64,000 nucleotides of DNA from an uncultured Spirochaetaceae bacterium (GCA_944390725.1 CALXQU010000007.1:1-64000); one strand, 5' to 3'; counted from the first letter of the stretch, positions 1 to 7,957 are shown. Numbers and translations are program-made. The notes: generated by a model from the sequence alone, not told the origin.

Positions 1-11
1 TACCCATCGCC

Positions 12-68
12 TTTCGGTTAGATTCTATTTTTGATTTTCAGCCTTCATTTCGGTTAGATTATTTTTGA
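12..68. repeat. Direct repeat upstream of the GH4 gene
   Basis: The 13-mer TTTCGGTTAGATT occurs at 12-24 and again at 48-60, start to start 36 nt, and both copies continue into ATTTTTGA. The pair lies 15-70 nt upstream of the likely -35 region of the GH4 gene. Spaced direct repeats at such a position often bind an activator. No regulator can be assigned. The first 114 bases hold no other recognisable gene. Confidence 0.45.
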
Positions 69-82
69 GTCAACGCGCCTTA

Positions 83-111
83 TTCCACCTGCATGCCTCT
101 ATGGCTATAAT
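83..111 (+). promoter_or_regulatory. Promoter of the GH4/ABC transporter operon
   Basis: A perfect TATAAT at 106-111 is preceded, 17 nt upstream, by a weak -35 (TTCCAC, 83-88). Transcription should begin near 118, giving a leader of about 33 nt that carries the AGGGAGGCGG ribosome site at 137-146 before ATG 151. The poor -35 and the upstream repeats suggest activator dependence. Confidence 0.5.
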
Positions 112-150
112 GGAGTGGCCGGCTGGCACGGCAGGCAGGGAGGCGGTTCT

Positions 151-1494
151 ATGCAGAAAGTCAAAGTATGCATCATCGGCGGCGGGTCAAGGCTCTGGGC
201 TATCCAGTTCCTCAAGGACCTGACATTGCAGGATAAGGTAGAGGCCCATGTGGTCCTCTATGATATCGACGAGGGGGCAGCCCTGAACAACGAGAAGGTC
301 GCCAATGAGATCTTCCGCGTCAACGGCAAGGAGAAGCAGCTCTCCGTTTCCGTTGCCAAGGTCCTCTCCGAAGGGCTCAAGGGCGCTGATTTCGTCATCA
401 TCGCAATCGAGCCGGGCCTTACGGAGATTAGGCAGTTCGACCTCGAGGAGCCTGAGAAGCTGGGAATACTCCAGTCTGTCGGCGATACCACGGGCCCTGG
501 CGGGCTCATGAGGGCAAGGCGCGCCCTTCCCCTCTTCTTCGATTTCGCCAGGAATATCGAGAAGCACTGCCCGGATGCATGGGTAATCAACTACACCAAC
601 CCGATGACGCTCTGCACGGCAGCGCTCTATAAGGCCTTCCCTGGCATAAAGGCGCTCGGATGCTGCCATGAGGTCTTCCACACAGAGACCTTCATTGCCG
701 AGTTCATTGCCCAGAGGCGCGGCATCGCCGTGCCTGACAGGCGCGAGATCGATATCGACGTCTCCGGCCTCAACCATTTCACGTTCGTGACCAAGGCCCT
801 GTATAAGGGCGAGGATATCATCCCGCTGCTGAAGGAGCATGTCTCCCATCCCGAGACATTCCCGGACCTTACGGAGAAGGCAAGGAAAAGGGTAAGCGAA
901 GGGAAGTGGTTCGAATCCGACCATCTTGTCGCGCTCTCGTTCCTGAGGGATTTCGGCACGCTTGGCGCAGCTGGCGACAGGCATCTTGCGGAGTTCGTCC
1001 CCTTCTTCCTCACCAGCGATGAGAATGTATGGCGCTACGGCTTCGTCCGCACACCATACTCATACAGGAAGGCAGAGGCCATCCGCAAGAGGAACAAGGT
1101 CTATACCGCAGATGAGCTGGTTGCCAAGCCATCCGATGAGGAAGGCGTGGATATCCTGCTCTCGCTTGCCGGAGAGAGGACGCTCAAGACGAACGTGAAT
1201 ATCCCGAACAGGGGACAGGTCAGGTACCTTTCCACGGGGCATATCGTCGAGAGCAACGGCTATATCTCCGATAATTCCATCGTGCCCATCATCTCCACGG
1301 ATCCAGCTCCCGCCATCCAGGGGCTCGTGAGGAGGGTCGAGAATGTCCAGGATATAGCGCTTGAGGCTATCTGGAACGATGACAGGGAGCTGCTTTTCCA
1401 GGCGTTCCTCCTCGATCCGCTGATGTCCCTCGATGTCGATAGGGCCAAGGAGCTGTTCGACAGGATGTATGCCGAGTGCGCATTAAGATACTGA
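151..1494 (+). CDS. GH4 family alpha-galacturonidase (LplD-like)
   Basis: This 447-residue protein is a family 4 glycoside hydrolase, the NAD- and metal-dependent type that oxidises C3 transiently and eliminates the aglycone. The N-terminus has the GGGS Rossmann loop; GDTTGPGG and NYTNPM follow, and the metal site is Cys172-His173. The sequence at 172-175 reads CHEV. The published family code uses CHSV/CHSI for galactosidases and glucosidases and CHEV for alpha-galacturonidases, so alpha-linked galacturonate is the best substrate. That agrees with the uxa/kdg genes 13-23 kb away. ATG 151 is chosen over an in-frame GTG at 115 because of the ribosome site and because the likely transcript starts near 118. 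It heads an operon with the ABC transporter that follows. Substrate remains an inference from motif and context. Confidence 0.85.
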   Translation: MQKVKVCIIGGGSRLWAIQFLKDLTLQDKVEAHVVLYDIDEGAALNNEKVANEIFRVNGKEKQLSVSVAKVLSEGLKGADFVIIAIEPGLTEIRQFDLEEPEKLGILQSVGDTTGPGGLMRARRALPLFFDFARNIEKHCPDAWVINYTNPMTLCTAALYKAFPGIKALGCCHEVFHTETFIAEFIAQRRGIAVPDRREIDIDVSGLNHFTFVTKALYKGEDIIPLLKEHVSHPETFPDLTEKARKRVSEGKWFESDHLVALSFLRDFGTLGAAGDRHLAEFVPFFLTSDENVWRYGFVRTPYSYRKAEAIRKRNKVYTADELVAKPSDEEGVDILLSLAGERTLKTNVNIPNRGQVRYLSTGHIVESNGYISDNSIVPIISTDPAPAIQGLVRRVENVQDIALEAIWNDDRELLFQAFLLDPLMSLDVDRAKELFDRMYAECALRY

Positions 1495-2948
1495 TCGCGC
1501 TCATCATCCTTGCGCTGGTCCCGTCCTGCCATTCCGGAGAGGACGGGATCCTTGACGTCGCCATGGCGCAGGAGCCTCCTACGCTTGACGTGATGGTCAA
1601 TTCCTCCATATCGGGGAAGATGATTGCCGTAGGCAATATATACGAGAAGCTCCTGGCCCTTTCGCCAGACGGCGTCATAGTGCCGGAGCTTGCCTCGTCC
1701 TATGCGCTTTCGCCTGATGGACGCAGGCTTTCCTTCGCTATCCGCAGCGGCGTTGCCTTCCATGACGGGCGCCTGATGGACAGCAGGGATGCCGCGCTTT
1801 CCATGAACAGGTGGCTGGACAGGTACCAGGCCGCCGGCATGATAGCGGGGGATGCCCGCTTCGTGGATGAGGGCGGTTCGATATCCATCGAATCAGAGGA
1901 GAGCCTTGCGCTGCTTCCGCTGATGATTGCCTCGTCGCCGCAATCAGCCATCATCGTACCCGCGGAATGCATCTCAGAGGGCCTTCTTCCTGCCGATGCC
2001 CCAGGTACAGGACCATATGCCCTCAGGGAATGGAAGTACGGGGAATCGATAGAGCTGGAGGCCTTTGCCGGATATGGGCCGCATGGCACCGACAAGACTC
2101 CCCGGATCGGGAAGATCATATACAGGTTCGTGCCTGATGGCGTTACGCGCCGCCTCGGGCTTGAGTCAGGCATATACGATGCGATTGATATGGTATCCTC
2201 CGAGGATATCCCTGCGCTTGCCAGCAATGATGGCATCCAGCTCCTGCAGGGCGGTGATTCCGGTTCCATCGCAGTGCTCTTCAACAAGAAGGACGGCATT
2301 GCGGCCGATGCCGATTTCCGCAGGGCAGTCTCCCTGCTGGCTGACCGCAATACGCTTATGGCCGCATGCTATGGCAGCTATGGATACAATCTCAGTACAT
2401 CCTATATGGAGACGGACCAGGAAGAGTGGAAGGCAGCCGGCAGCGACCCGTTCGGCCATGAGGATGATGCGCTTGGGGCGGAGTACCTTGCTGCATCAGG
2501 CTATTCCGGCAGCACGGTGAGGATACTCTCCTCGAATCTCTCCGGGCTCGACAGGATTGCCCTTGCCCTCTCTTCCGAGCTTGGGCAGGCTGGCATCGAT
2601 ACGGAGGTAACCGTGCTTGACTGGGCTTCCTTCCTTGAGAGGCGGAAGGATCCTTCAGCCTGGGACCTCTCGGTATCCGCGTTCTCCCGTGTGACGCTGC
2701 CGCAGCTGAAGAGCTATCTTTCCCCATCGTTCCCGGGCTGGACAGAGACCGACCTGCTGGAGAGGCTTGGCGAGGCAGGCTCCCTGGAAGAGGCAGAGGA
2801 AGCCTGGAGGGCGATACAGCCCCTGCTGTGGGAAGAGGTCCCCGCTATGATCCTCGGCCATTATTCGACTGTATATGCGGCCGATAGCGATATCCAGGGA
2901 ATCATAACGGGAGAGGGAATCTACTTCTGGGATGCCTCGCTGCGCTGA
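1476..2948 (+). CDS. ABC transporter substrate-binding lipoprotein, peptide/nickel family 5
   Basis: A 490-residue family 5 (DppA/OppA-type) binding protein. The GTG start gives Met-Arg-Ile-Lys, a hydrophobic run and the lipobox VPSC with Cys18, so it is a lipoprotein. The usual early motif (AMAQEPPTLDVMVN, LALSPDG, FAIRSGVAFHDG, GTGPYAL) is clear. The gene overlaps the GH4 gene by 19 nt and is followed by two DppB/DppC-type permeases. Family 5 proteins bind peptides, nickel or oligosaccharides. Next to an alpha-galacturonidase, a galacturonate-containing oligosaccharide is a plausible ligand, but nothing in the protein proves it. Confidence 0.85.
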   Translation: MRIKILIALIILALVPSCHSGEDGILDVAMAQEPPTLDVMVNSSISGKMIAVGNIYEKLLALSPDGVIVPELASSYALSPDGRRLSFAIRSGVAFHDGRLMDSRDAALSMNRWLDRYQAAGMIAGDARFVDEGGSISIESEESLALLPLMIASSPQSAIIVPAECISEGLLPADAPGTGPYALREWKYGESIELEAFAGYGPHGTDKTPRIGKIIYRFVPDGVTRRLGLESGIYDAIDMVSSEDIPALASNDGIQLLQGGDSGSIAVLFNKKDGIAADADFRRAVSLLADRNTLMAACYGSYGYNLSTSYMETDQEEWKAAGSDPFGHEDDALGAEYLAASGYSGSTVRILSSNLSGLDRIALALSSELGQAGIDTEVTVLDWASFLERRKDPSAWDLSVSAFSRVTLPQLKSYLSPSFPGWTETDLLERLGEAGSLEEAEEAWRAIQPLLWEEVPAMILGHYSTVYAADSDIQGIITGEGIYFWDASLR

Positions 2949-2966
2949 TTCTGCTATCCTTGCTAT

Positions 2967-3899
2967 ATGTACCGGTTCATAAGGCGCCTGGGTATAATCA
3001 TCCTCACGCTGGTCCTAGTCTCTTTCTCCGTCTTCCTCCTGCAGTCGCTCTCGCCTGGCGACAGCTCAGCCTATCTGCTTGCGGAGGAGGCCGGGGAGGA
3101 GGAACGTGCCGGATACAGGGAGTCCATGGGCCTCGATGATCCGTTCCTCCTGCGCTATGCATCATTCCTTTCCGCCTTCATCAGCGGCGACTGGGGGATG
3201 ACGGCCAACGGCCTCGATATCCAGGAGATCGTCATGCGCCGCTTTCCGGTGACGCTTTCCCTTGCTGTCATATCCATCACGATGGCCCTAGCTATTTCGG
3301 TGCCCCTTTCGATGCTTGCCGCCTGCAATAAGGCGGCAGGGAGGATTGCTGCTGCGGCATCGGTTGCCATCATGTCGCTGCCGTCATTCCTGACGGCTGT
3401 CTTCCTGATCCTTATATTCTCCGTATGGCTGGGGCTCTTCCCGCCTGCAGGCTATATAGCGCCAGGGGATTCCTTCACCGGATTCATGCGCACTATGTTC
3501 CTGCCGTCCCTTGCGCTTGCCCTCCTGCATTCATCGCTTTACCTGAGGGTGTTCCGCAAGGCATTGGCAGAGAACCTTGCAAAGCCATTCTCCATATCGA
3601 TGCTCGCTATGGGCGTTAAGCGTTCAGAACTTGTTGTTAGAAGCGCATTCAGGCCATCGCTGCCTGTATTGGCTTCGCTGATTGCCGGGTCTTTCGTGGC
3701 CTCGGCTGCCGGTTCGGCTGTCACGGAGACCATCTTCGCGATACCGGGAATCGGCTCCCTGCTCGTCGATGCGGCCCTTACGCGTGATGCAGCCCTCTCC
3801 GGGGTCCTGGTCATCCTCATAGCGCTTGCCGTATCCGCCGCCAACGCGCTTTTCGAGCTGCTGCTGTTCTTCGCGGACCCGCGGGCAAGGAGGGGCTGA
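2967..3899 (+). CDS. ABC transporter permease, DppB-like
   Basis: This 310-residue inner-membrane permease has the DppB layout: an N-terminal membrane helix (IIILTLVLVSFSVFLLQSL), the SPGD segment, then a binding-protein-dependent transport domain with about five further helices. Its C-terminal EAA-like loop region includes ETIFAIPGIGSLLVDA. It follows the binding protein by 18 nt and shares one base with the next permease. There is no Shine-Dalgarno sequence; the hexamer TATCCT lies 6 nt before ATG 2967, so it may be coupled or have its own leaderless start. No ATPase gene follows. Confidence 0.88.
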   Translation: MYRFIRRLGIIILTLVLVSFSVFLLQSLSPGDSSAYLLAEEAGEEERAGYRESMGLDDPFLLRYASFLSAFISGDWGMTANGLDIQEIVMRRFPVTLSLAVISITMALAISVPLSMLAACNKAAGRIAAAASVAIMSLPSFLTAVFLILIFSVWLGLFPPAGYIAPGDSFTGFMRTMFLPSLALALLHSSLYLRVFRKALAENLAKPFSISMLAMGVKRSELVVRSAFRPSLPVLASLIAGSFVASAAGSAVTETIFAIPGIGSLLVDAALTRDAALSGVLVILIALAVSAANALFELLLFFADPRARRG

Positions 3900-4666
3900 T
3901 GCGCAGGATAGCAGCAGGGCTGGCAGTCCTTGGGATAGTCATCATCTTCGCAGCTGCCGTGGCAGGGGATGCATATGCGGACGGAAGCGCACGCTTCCTG
4001 CCGCCATCGGCAGAGCATCCGTTCGGCACCGATTCCATGGGAAGGGATATCCTCACGCTGATAGGGAGCGGCATACTTGTATCGCTTTCGGTCGCTGTTC
4101 CCGCGACAGCGCTCTCCGCGCTGGGCGGGCTCCTTCTCTCATTCGGCTTCGCCGGGCGGAGATTCCCCTCTGCCGCAGTCATAGCCGTATCTGATTCCAT
4201 GCGCTCACTGCCGCCGATTATCCTCGCGCTGTTCCTCAATGCGCTCTCAGGCCCTGGGATGGCAAAGATCGTCGCAGCGCTCTCGATAGGCAATATGCCA
4301 TCGATTGCGAGGATGTGCCATGCGCGTATCGCCGTGCTGAGGACGGAGGGGCCTGCCGTGGCTGCCGAATGCATGGGCGTCAGCCGGCTGGGGATATTCA
4401 TCTACCATATCCTTCCCCATCTTGTGCCTTATCTTTCCGCCCAGTGCGTCTCGGTTTTCTCCGCATCGATCCTTACCGAGGCATCGCTGTCGTATCTTGG
4501 ATGCGGCGTGCCGCCGCAGCTGCCATCGCTTGGATCGATGCTCGCAGACGCAAGGGGAGCTGTCCTGACGCATCCGGCAATCGCCATATGGCCAGCTGCC
4601 TTCCTTCTTGCCATCGGCATCGCGCTGGAGCTGGTTGCGAAGGGGATCGATGAGGTCAGCAGATAG
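3899..4666 (+). CDS. ABC transporter permease, DppC-like
   Basis: The second permease is 255 residues. It has the DppC hallmark EHPFGTDSMGRDILTLIGSG near residues 38-57, one helix before it, and four or five after it, with LTEASLSYLGCGVPPQLPSLGSM near the C-terminus. Its ATG overlaps the preceding TGA by one base (TGATG), implying coupled translation. The DppD/DppF ATPases that normally complete such a transporter are absent: the next gene (recR) is convergent. The pair must borrow ATPases encoded elsewhere. Confidence 0.88.
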   Translation: MRRIAAGLAVLGIVIIFAAAVAGDAYADGSARFLPPSAEHPFGTDSMGRDILTLIGSGILVSLSVAVPATALSALGGLLLSFGFAGRRFPSAAVIAVSDSMRSLPPIILALFLNALSGPGMAKIVAALSIGNMPSIARMCHARIAVLRTEGPAVAAECMGVSRLGIFIYHILPHLVPYLSAQCVSVFSASILTEASLSYLGCGVPPQLPSLGSMLADARGAVLTHPAIAIWPAAFLLAIGIALELVAKGIDEVSR

Positions 4667-4672
4667 CTGCCG

Positions 4673-5263
4673 TCAGAGCTTCACCCTGCCTTTCATGGAC
4701 CTTGCCAGCGTGAGCTTGTCGGCGTAGCCCAGGTCCCCTCCTATAGGGAGTCCGGAAGCCAGGCGCGTAAGGACCAGGTCCGGCTTGCTGCGGAGGAGAT
4801 GGCGTATGTACAGCGCGGTGGTATCCCCTTCCTCCGTGGGGTTCGTCGCGATGATTATCTCCTTGAAGCTCCCTTCCTCTATCCTCCTGAGAAGGGCGGG
4901 GAAGGAAAGGGCGTCAGGCCCGATGCCGTCGAGCGGGTTTATGGCCCCTCCGAGCACATGGAAAAGGCCGTTGTAGGCCCCGGAGGCCGCGATTGATATC
5001 ACATCCTGCGGTTCCTCCACGACGCAGAGGAGCGAGCGGTCCCTGCTTTCGGAGGAGCAGTACTGGCAGATGTCCTGGTCGGTATAGCAGCCGCAGACAG
5101 GGCATGGGTGAATCCTCTCCTTGATGGTGGAAACCGCGTCCCCAAGCGCCTTGTTGTAGCTTTCGTCTGTCCTTATCAGATGATAGGCGAGCCTCGTTGC
5201 CGATTTCTCCCCCATGCCGGGAAGGCGCTTGAGCAGCCTGATCATGTCATCGATGGCGTTCAA
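4673..5263 (-). CDS. recR: Recombination mediator RecR
   Basis: RecR acts with RecO and RecF to load RecA on gapped DNA. The 196-residue protein has the N-terminal helix-hairpin-helix region (LLKRLPGMGEKSATRLAYHL), a four-cysteine zinc finger (CPVCGCYTDQDICQYC) and a Toprim domain (VVEEPQDV, GAINPLDGIGP). The TTG at 5263 is chosen because it gives the normal RecR N-terminus and length, and it overlaps the ybaB stop (TTGA), as expected for translational coupling. The order dnaX-ybaB-recR is a classic conserved operon. Confidence 0.93.
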   Translation of the reverse strand: MNAIDDMIRLLKRLPGMGEKSATRLAYHLIRTDESYNKALGDAVSTIKERIHPCPVCGCYTDQDICQYCSSESRDRSLLCVVEEPQDVISIAASGAYNGLFHVLGGAINPLDGIGPDALSFPALLRRIEEGSFKEIIIATNPTEEGDTTALYIRHLLRSKPDLVLTRLASGLPIGGDLGYADKLTLARSMKGRVKL

Positions 5264-5559
5264 TGGAGGATCCCTATGTTCCTGAGAGCGGACATGCCCG
5301 CTTCCGCCCTGTGCTGGTTCGACTTCTCGAGCGCCATGTTGACAGCTGAGACGATGAGCACGCACATATCGTTCTTGTCGCCCATGGCGTAGACCTCATC
5401 GGTCACTTCTATGGAGATGAGCTTGCCTGTGCCTGTTACCTTGGCCTTGACCATGCCGGCGCCTGATTCCCCTTCGATGACTGTATTCTCGAGCTCTGCA
5501 TTGAGGGAATCACTCATCGTCTTCATTTTCGTCATATCCAGATTGAATGGATTGAGCAT
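5260..5559 (-). CDS. ybaB: YbaB/EbfC nucleoid-associated protein
   Basis: A 99-residue small DNA-binding protein of the YbaB/EbfC family, which forms tweezer-like dimers on the nucleoid. The N-terminal NPFNLDMTKMKTM helix and the central GAGMVKAKVTGTGKLISIEV are diagnostic. A strong ribosome site (GGAGGAGGAAGG) precedes ATG 5559, and both lie inside the 3' end of dnaX, which the gene overlaps by 50 nt. It is coupled to recR downstream. Confidence 0.92.
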   Translation of the reverse strand: MLNPFNLDMTKMKTMSDSLNAELENTVIEGESGAGMVKAKVTGTGKLISIEVTDEVYAMGDKNDMCVLIVSAVNMALEKSNQHRAEAGMSALRNIGILH

Positions 5560-7285
5560 ATCCTTCCTCCTCCTCCGCTGTTTCTTCCTCTGTCTCCGCT
5601 GCAGCGGCTGCTGCCGCTGATGTCTTCGCCACAGTCCCGCCGAAGATGGACCGCAGCTTCTTCATGCCATCGGGGATGTCTTCCTCTTCCTTCTTCTCCT
5701 CTATGAGGCGGAACCGTATCTGCACGGGATGGCCAAGGTATGATGCGATGGCTTTCTCCGCATCCTTCTGCTGCAGCTTGAGGCTGTTGAAGGAAAGGGC
5801 CTTCGAGAGGGAAAGGAACAATGTGCCGCTTTCATCCTCCTCGATGGACTCTATATCCATGATGAGCTTGGCAAGCACCGCCTTCTTCGCGCTGGTCAGC
5901 GCTGCCGAGATGTCCTTGAGGTCCTCTTTGCGGAGAGGCCTGGCTGTCGGTGCAGGTGCCGGCTCCGGCTTGCCTGCCGTTATCGGCTGAGCTTCCTGCG
6001 CTGCCATTCCTTCAGGCTGGCTTATGGCAGCTGCCTGGGGAGTCACGTCTGCTGCCGGGACGGCAGGGCTGGCTGGCCCCTGTTCCACGATGACCTTGCT
6101 TGCAGCCTTCTTTATGACGATGCTCCCGTCAGCGATGCCTTCCTTGAGCGCCTCGAGCTTCTTCACCAGCACGTCAGGCGTGGAAAGGTACGGCAGCGAT
6201 CCGAGCCGTGAGAACAGCAGCTCTATCTCGAAACGCGGCGAGAGCGAGAACCTCAGCTCCCTGTAGAGCGTGAGGAAGGCCTTCAATGCCGCTTCGAGCT
6301 GCTCCCTTGTCAGCATCTCCGCGATATGGACAGGGATATCCTCCAGGGCCGACCCGAGGATCTCAGGCTTGCGTATGCCTTCCTTGTAGAGGAGCAGTGC
6401 GTGGAAGAAGTCAGCGGTATCCTTGACGATTCCCTCGGCGGAGACGCCTTGCGAGAATAGCTCTCCCAGCCTGGCTATGGCATCTGCCTGCCTGCCTTCG
6501 ATGGCGTCGCCGACAATGCCTGCAATTGCTGAGAACCCTGCGATAGCCAGCTTCTCCCTGATCTTGGCAAGGGTTATGTGGTCGCCTGAGAAGGCAGCCA
6601 CCTGGTCGAAGAGGGTGTATGCATCCCTCATCGATCCCGTCGCTTCCTTGGCAATCCAGAAGAGGGCATCCTCGTCTGCCTTTATGCCGATATCATCGCT
6701 TGCGCTCCTCAGGCATTCCATGATGAGGTCCTGGCTGATGAGCTTGAAGCGGAACTGCTGGCAGCGTGACCTGATTGTCAGCGGTACCTTCTGCAGCTCA
6801 GTCGTCGCGAAGATGAATATGATGTATTCGGGCGGTTCCTCGATGGTCTTGAGCAGCGCATTGAATGCTGATGTCGATAGCATGTGCACTTCGTCGATGA
6901 TATAGATCTTGTAGCGGGATGACTGCGGAGGGAACATGATCTCCTCCTTTATCGCCCTGATATCATTGACGGATGTGTTGGATGCGCCATCGATCTCGAT
7001 TACGTCGACCGAGGAGCCCTTTGCTATCTCCCTGCAGGAATCGCATACGCCGCACGGATGGGCGCTCATGCCCTGCTGGCAGTTCAGCGATTTCGCCAGG
7101 AGGCGGGCAGAGCTTGTCTTGCCGACGCCCCTGGGTCCTGAGAATAGGTATGCATGGGCTATCCTGTTCTCCTTGATAGCATTCTCTAGCGTCGATACGA
7201 CGAAGTCCTGGCCTACCAGGCGGTCGAAATCCTGGGGACGCTTCCTGGTCGCGGTGACTTCATATGTGCTTCTCTGCGGTTCCAT
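5510..7285 (-). CDS. dnaX: DNA polymerase III subunit gamma/tau
   Basis: DnaX is the clamp-loader ATPase that ties the replisome together. The 591-residue product has Walker A GPRGVGKTSSARLL, the zinc module with four Cys (CQQGMSAHPCGVCDSC), Walker B DEVHMLS and the SRC sensor. A Pro/Ala-rich linker (about residues 385-450) leads to a tau-type C-terminus ending in an acidic tail. I place the start at ATG 7285 (MEPQRSTYEV): a perfect TATAAT ends 7 nt upstream and there is no ribosome site, so the mRNA would be leaderless. ATG 7288 is the alternative. Transcription through the RNA genes upstream may also reach it. Confidence 0.93.
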   Translation of the reverse strand: MEPQRSTYEVTATRKRPQDFDRLVGQDFVVSTLENAIKENRIAHAYLFSGPRGVGKTSSARLLAKSLNCQQGMSAHPCGVCDSCREIAKGSSVDVIEIDGASNTSVNDIRAIKEEIMFPPQSSRYKIYIIDEVHMLSTSAFNALLKTIEEPPEYIIFIFATTELQKVPLTIRSRCQQFRFKLISQDLIMECLRSASDDIGIKADEDALFWIAKEATGSMRDAYTLFDQVAAFSGDHITLAKIREKLAIAGFSAIAGIVGDAIEGRQADAIARLGELFSQGVSAEGIVKDTADFFHALLLYKEGIRKPEILGSALEDIPVHIAEMLTREQLEAALKAFLTLYRELRFSLSPRFEIELLFSRLGSLPYLSTPDVLVKKLEALKEGIADGSIVIKKAASKVIVEQGPASPAVPAADVTPQAAAISQPEGMAAQEAQPITAGKPEPAPAPTARPLRKEDLKDISAALTSAKKAVLAKLIMDIESIEEDESGTLFLSLSKALSFNSLKLQQKDAEKAIASYLGHPVQIRFRLIEEKKEEEDIPDGMKKLRSIFGGTVAKTSAAAAAAAETEEETAEEEEGYAQSIQSGYDENEDDE

Positions 7286-7292
7286 CATGCGG

Positions 7293-7298
7293 ATTATA
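7293..7298 (-). promoter_or_regulatory. -10 element of dnaX, leaderless type
   Basis: The minus strand reads TATAAT, seven bases, then ATG 7285. With transcription starting about seven bases after the hexamer, the start codon itself would be the 5' end. No convincing -35 hexamer is seen 16-18 nt upstream. Confidence 0.5.
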
Positions 7299-7336
7299 GC
7301 ATAGAAAGGGTATCGGAATCCCCTGCTTAAAACAAA

Positions 7337-7437
7337 CAGCAGCAAATGGTCCTGGTCACATGCGGATTCCGCTTACCGCTGCTGCATTCCTGCCCTGACG
7401 GGGTTCGGCGGCCCACATTGCCAAGTATCTGCTGCTG
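7337..7437 (-). ncRNA. ffs: Signal recognition particle RNA, small bacterial type
   Basis: The minus strand carries the SRP RNA domain IV signature, CCGTCAGGGCAGGAATGCAG followed by CAGCGG, in a hairpin whose ends pair exactly: CAGCAGCA at the 5' end and TGCTGCTG at the 3' end. Length is about 101 nt. The 3' side runs into a T-rich stretch (TTTGTTTTAAG) that could terminate transcription. Its 5' end lies two bases after the discriminator base of tRNA-Ser(GGA), so it is co-transcribed with the tRNAs and probably released by tRNA processing. dnaX follows, as in Firmicutes. Confidence 0.9.
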
Positions 7438-7439
7438 AA

Positions 7440-7525
7440 CGGAGAGAGGGGGATTCGAACCCCCGATGGCTTTTGACCATACACGACTTCCAATCGTGCA
7501 CCTTCGACCACTCGGACATCTCTCC
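7440..7525 (-). tRNA. tRNA-Ser (anticodon GGA)
   Basis: A class II tRNA with a 7-bp acceptor (GGAGAGA/TCTCTCC), D-arm TCCGAGTGGTCGAAGG, anticodon loop TTGGAAG, a long variable arm and T-loop TTCGAAT. The discriminator is G, typical of serine. It reads UCC/UCU. CCA is not encoded. It is the last tRNA of a five-gene array. Confidence 0.95.
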
Positions 7526-7543
7526 AGAAAAGGCTCCGTGTAT

Positions 7544-7631
7544 CGGAGAGAGTGGGATTCGAACCCACGGTAATGCAGAGCACTACACCGGATTTCGAGT
7601 CCGGCTCCTTCGACCACTCGGACATCTCTCC
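7544..7631 (-). tRNA. tRNA-Ser (anticodon CGA)
   Basis: A class II tRNA with acceptor GGAGAGA/TCTCTCC, anticodon loop CTCGAAA in a GCCGGA/TCCGG-type stem, an extended variable arm and T-loop TTCGAAT. The discriminator is G. It reads UCG. CCA is not encoded. Confidence 0.95.
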
Positions 7632-7634
7632 AAT

Positions 7635-7708
7635 CGAGACCAAGAGGATTCGAACCTCCGACCCTCAGTTCCGCAAACTGATGCTCTATCCAGCTGAGCT
7701 ATGGTCTC
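7635..7708 (-). tRNA. tRNA-Arg (anticodon GCG)
   Basis: A class I tRNA with acceptor GAGACCA/TGGTCTC, D-arm GCTCAGCTGGATAGAGC (A20 present, an arginine identity base), anticodon stem TCAGT/ACTGA with loop TTGCGGA, and T-loop TTCGAAT. The discriminator is G. The anticodon reads GCG, decoding CGC and CGU. Bacteria normally use ACG, deaminated to ICG, for this box. CCA is not encoded. Confidence 0.93.
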
Positions 7709-7738
7709 AAGAGCAATTGGTCATGCAATTGGGTTTTC

Positions 7739-7828
7739 CGGAGAGGGGGGGATTCGAACCCCCGGACCCGGGTTTGCCAGGTCAACTCCTTAGCAGGGAG
7801 CCCGATTCGGCCTCTCTCGCACCTCTCC
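7739..7828 (-). tRNA. tRNA-Ser (anticodon GCT)
   Basis: A class II tRNA with acceptor GGAGAGG/CCTCTCC, anticodon loop CTGCTAA within CTCC/GGAG, a long GC-rich variable arm and T-loop TTCGAAT. The discriminator is G. It reads AGC/AGU. CCA is not encoded. Confidence 0.95.
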
Positions 7829-7842
7829 AGGTCTTCCTCTAG

Positions 7843-7927
7843 CGGAGAGAGAGGGATTCGAACCCCCGGTGACTTGCGCCACGGCTGCTTTCAAGGCAGC
7901 TACCTTAAACCACTCGGACATCTCTCC
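7843..7927 (-). tRNA. tRNA-Ser (anticodon TGA)
   Basis: The first tRNA of the array. Acceptor GGAGAGA/TCTCTCC, anticodon stem GCTGC/GCAGC with loop CTTGAAA, long variable arm, T-loop TTCGAAT, discriminator G. It reads UCA and other UCN codons. CCA is not encoded. Confidence 0.95.
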
Positions 7928-7957
7928 ATTAGATAAAAAACACCAATCAAGGTCTGA

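Noticed and set aside
115-150. GTG start at 115 for the GH4 gene
   Set aside because: It lies only 3 nt after TATAAT, before the likely transcription start, and would add a glycine-rich tail. ATG 151 has a good ribosome site.
151-1494. 6-phospho-glucosidase or alpha-galactosidase for the GH4 gene
   Set aside because: Those subgroups carry CNVP or CHSV at the metal-site motif; this protein has CHEV, the published alpha-galacturonidase code.
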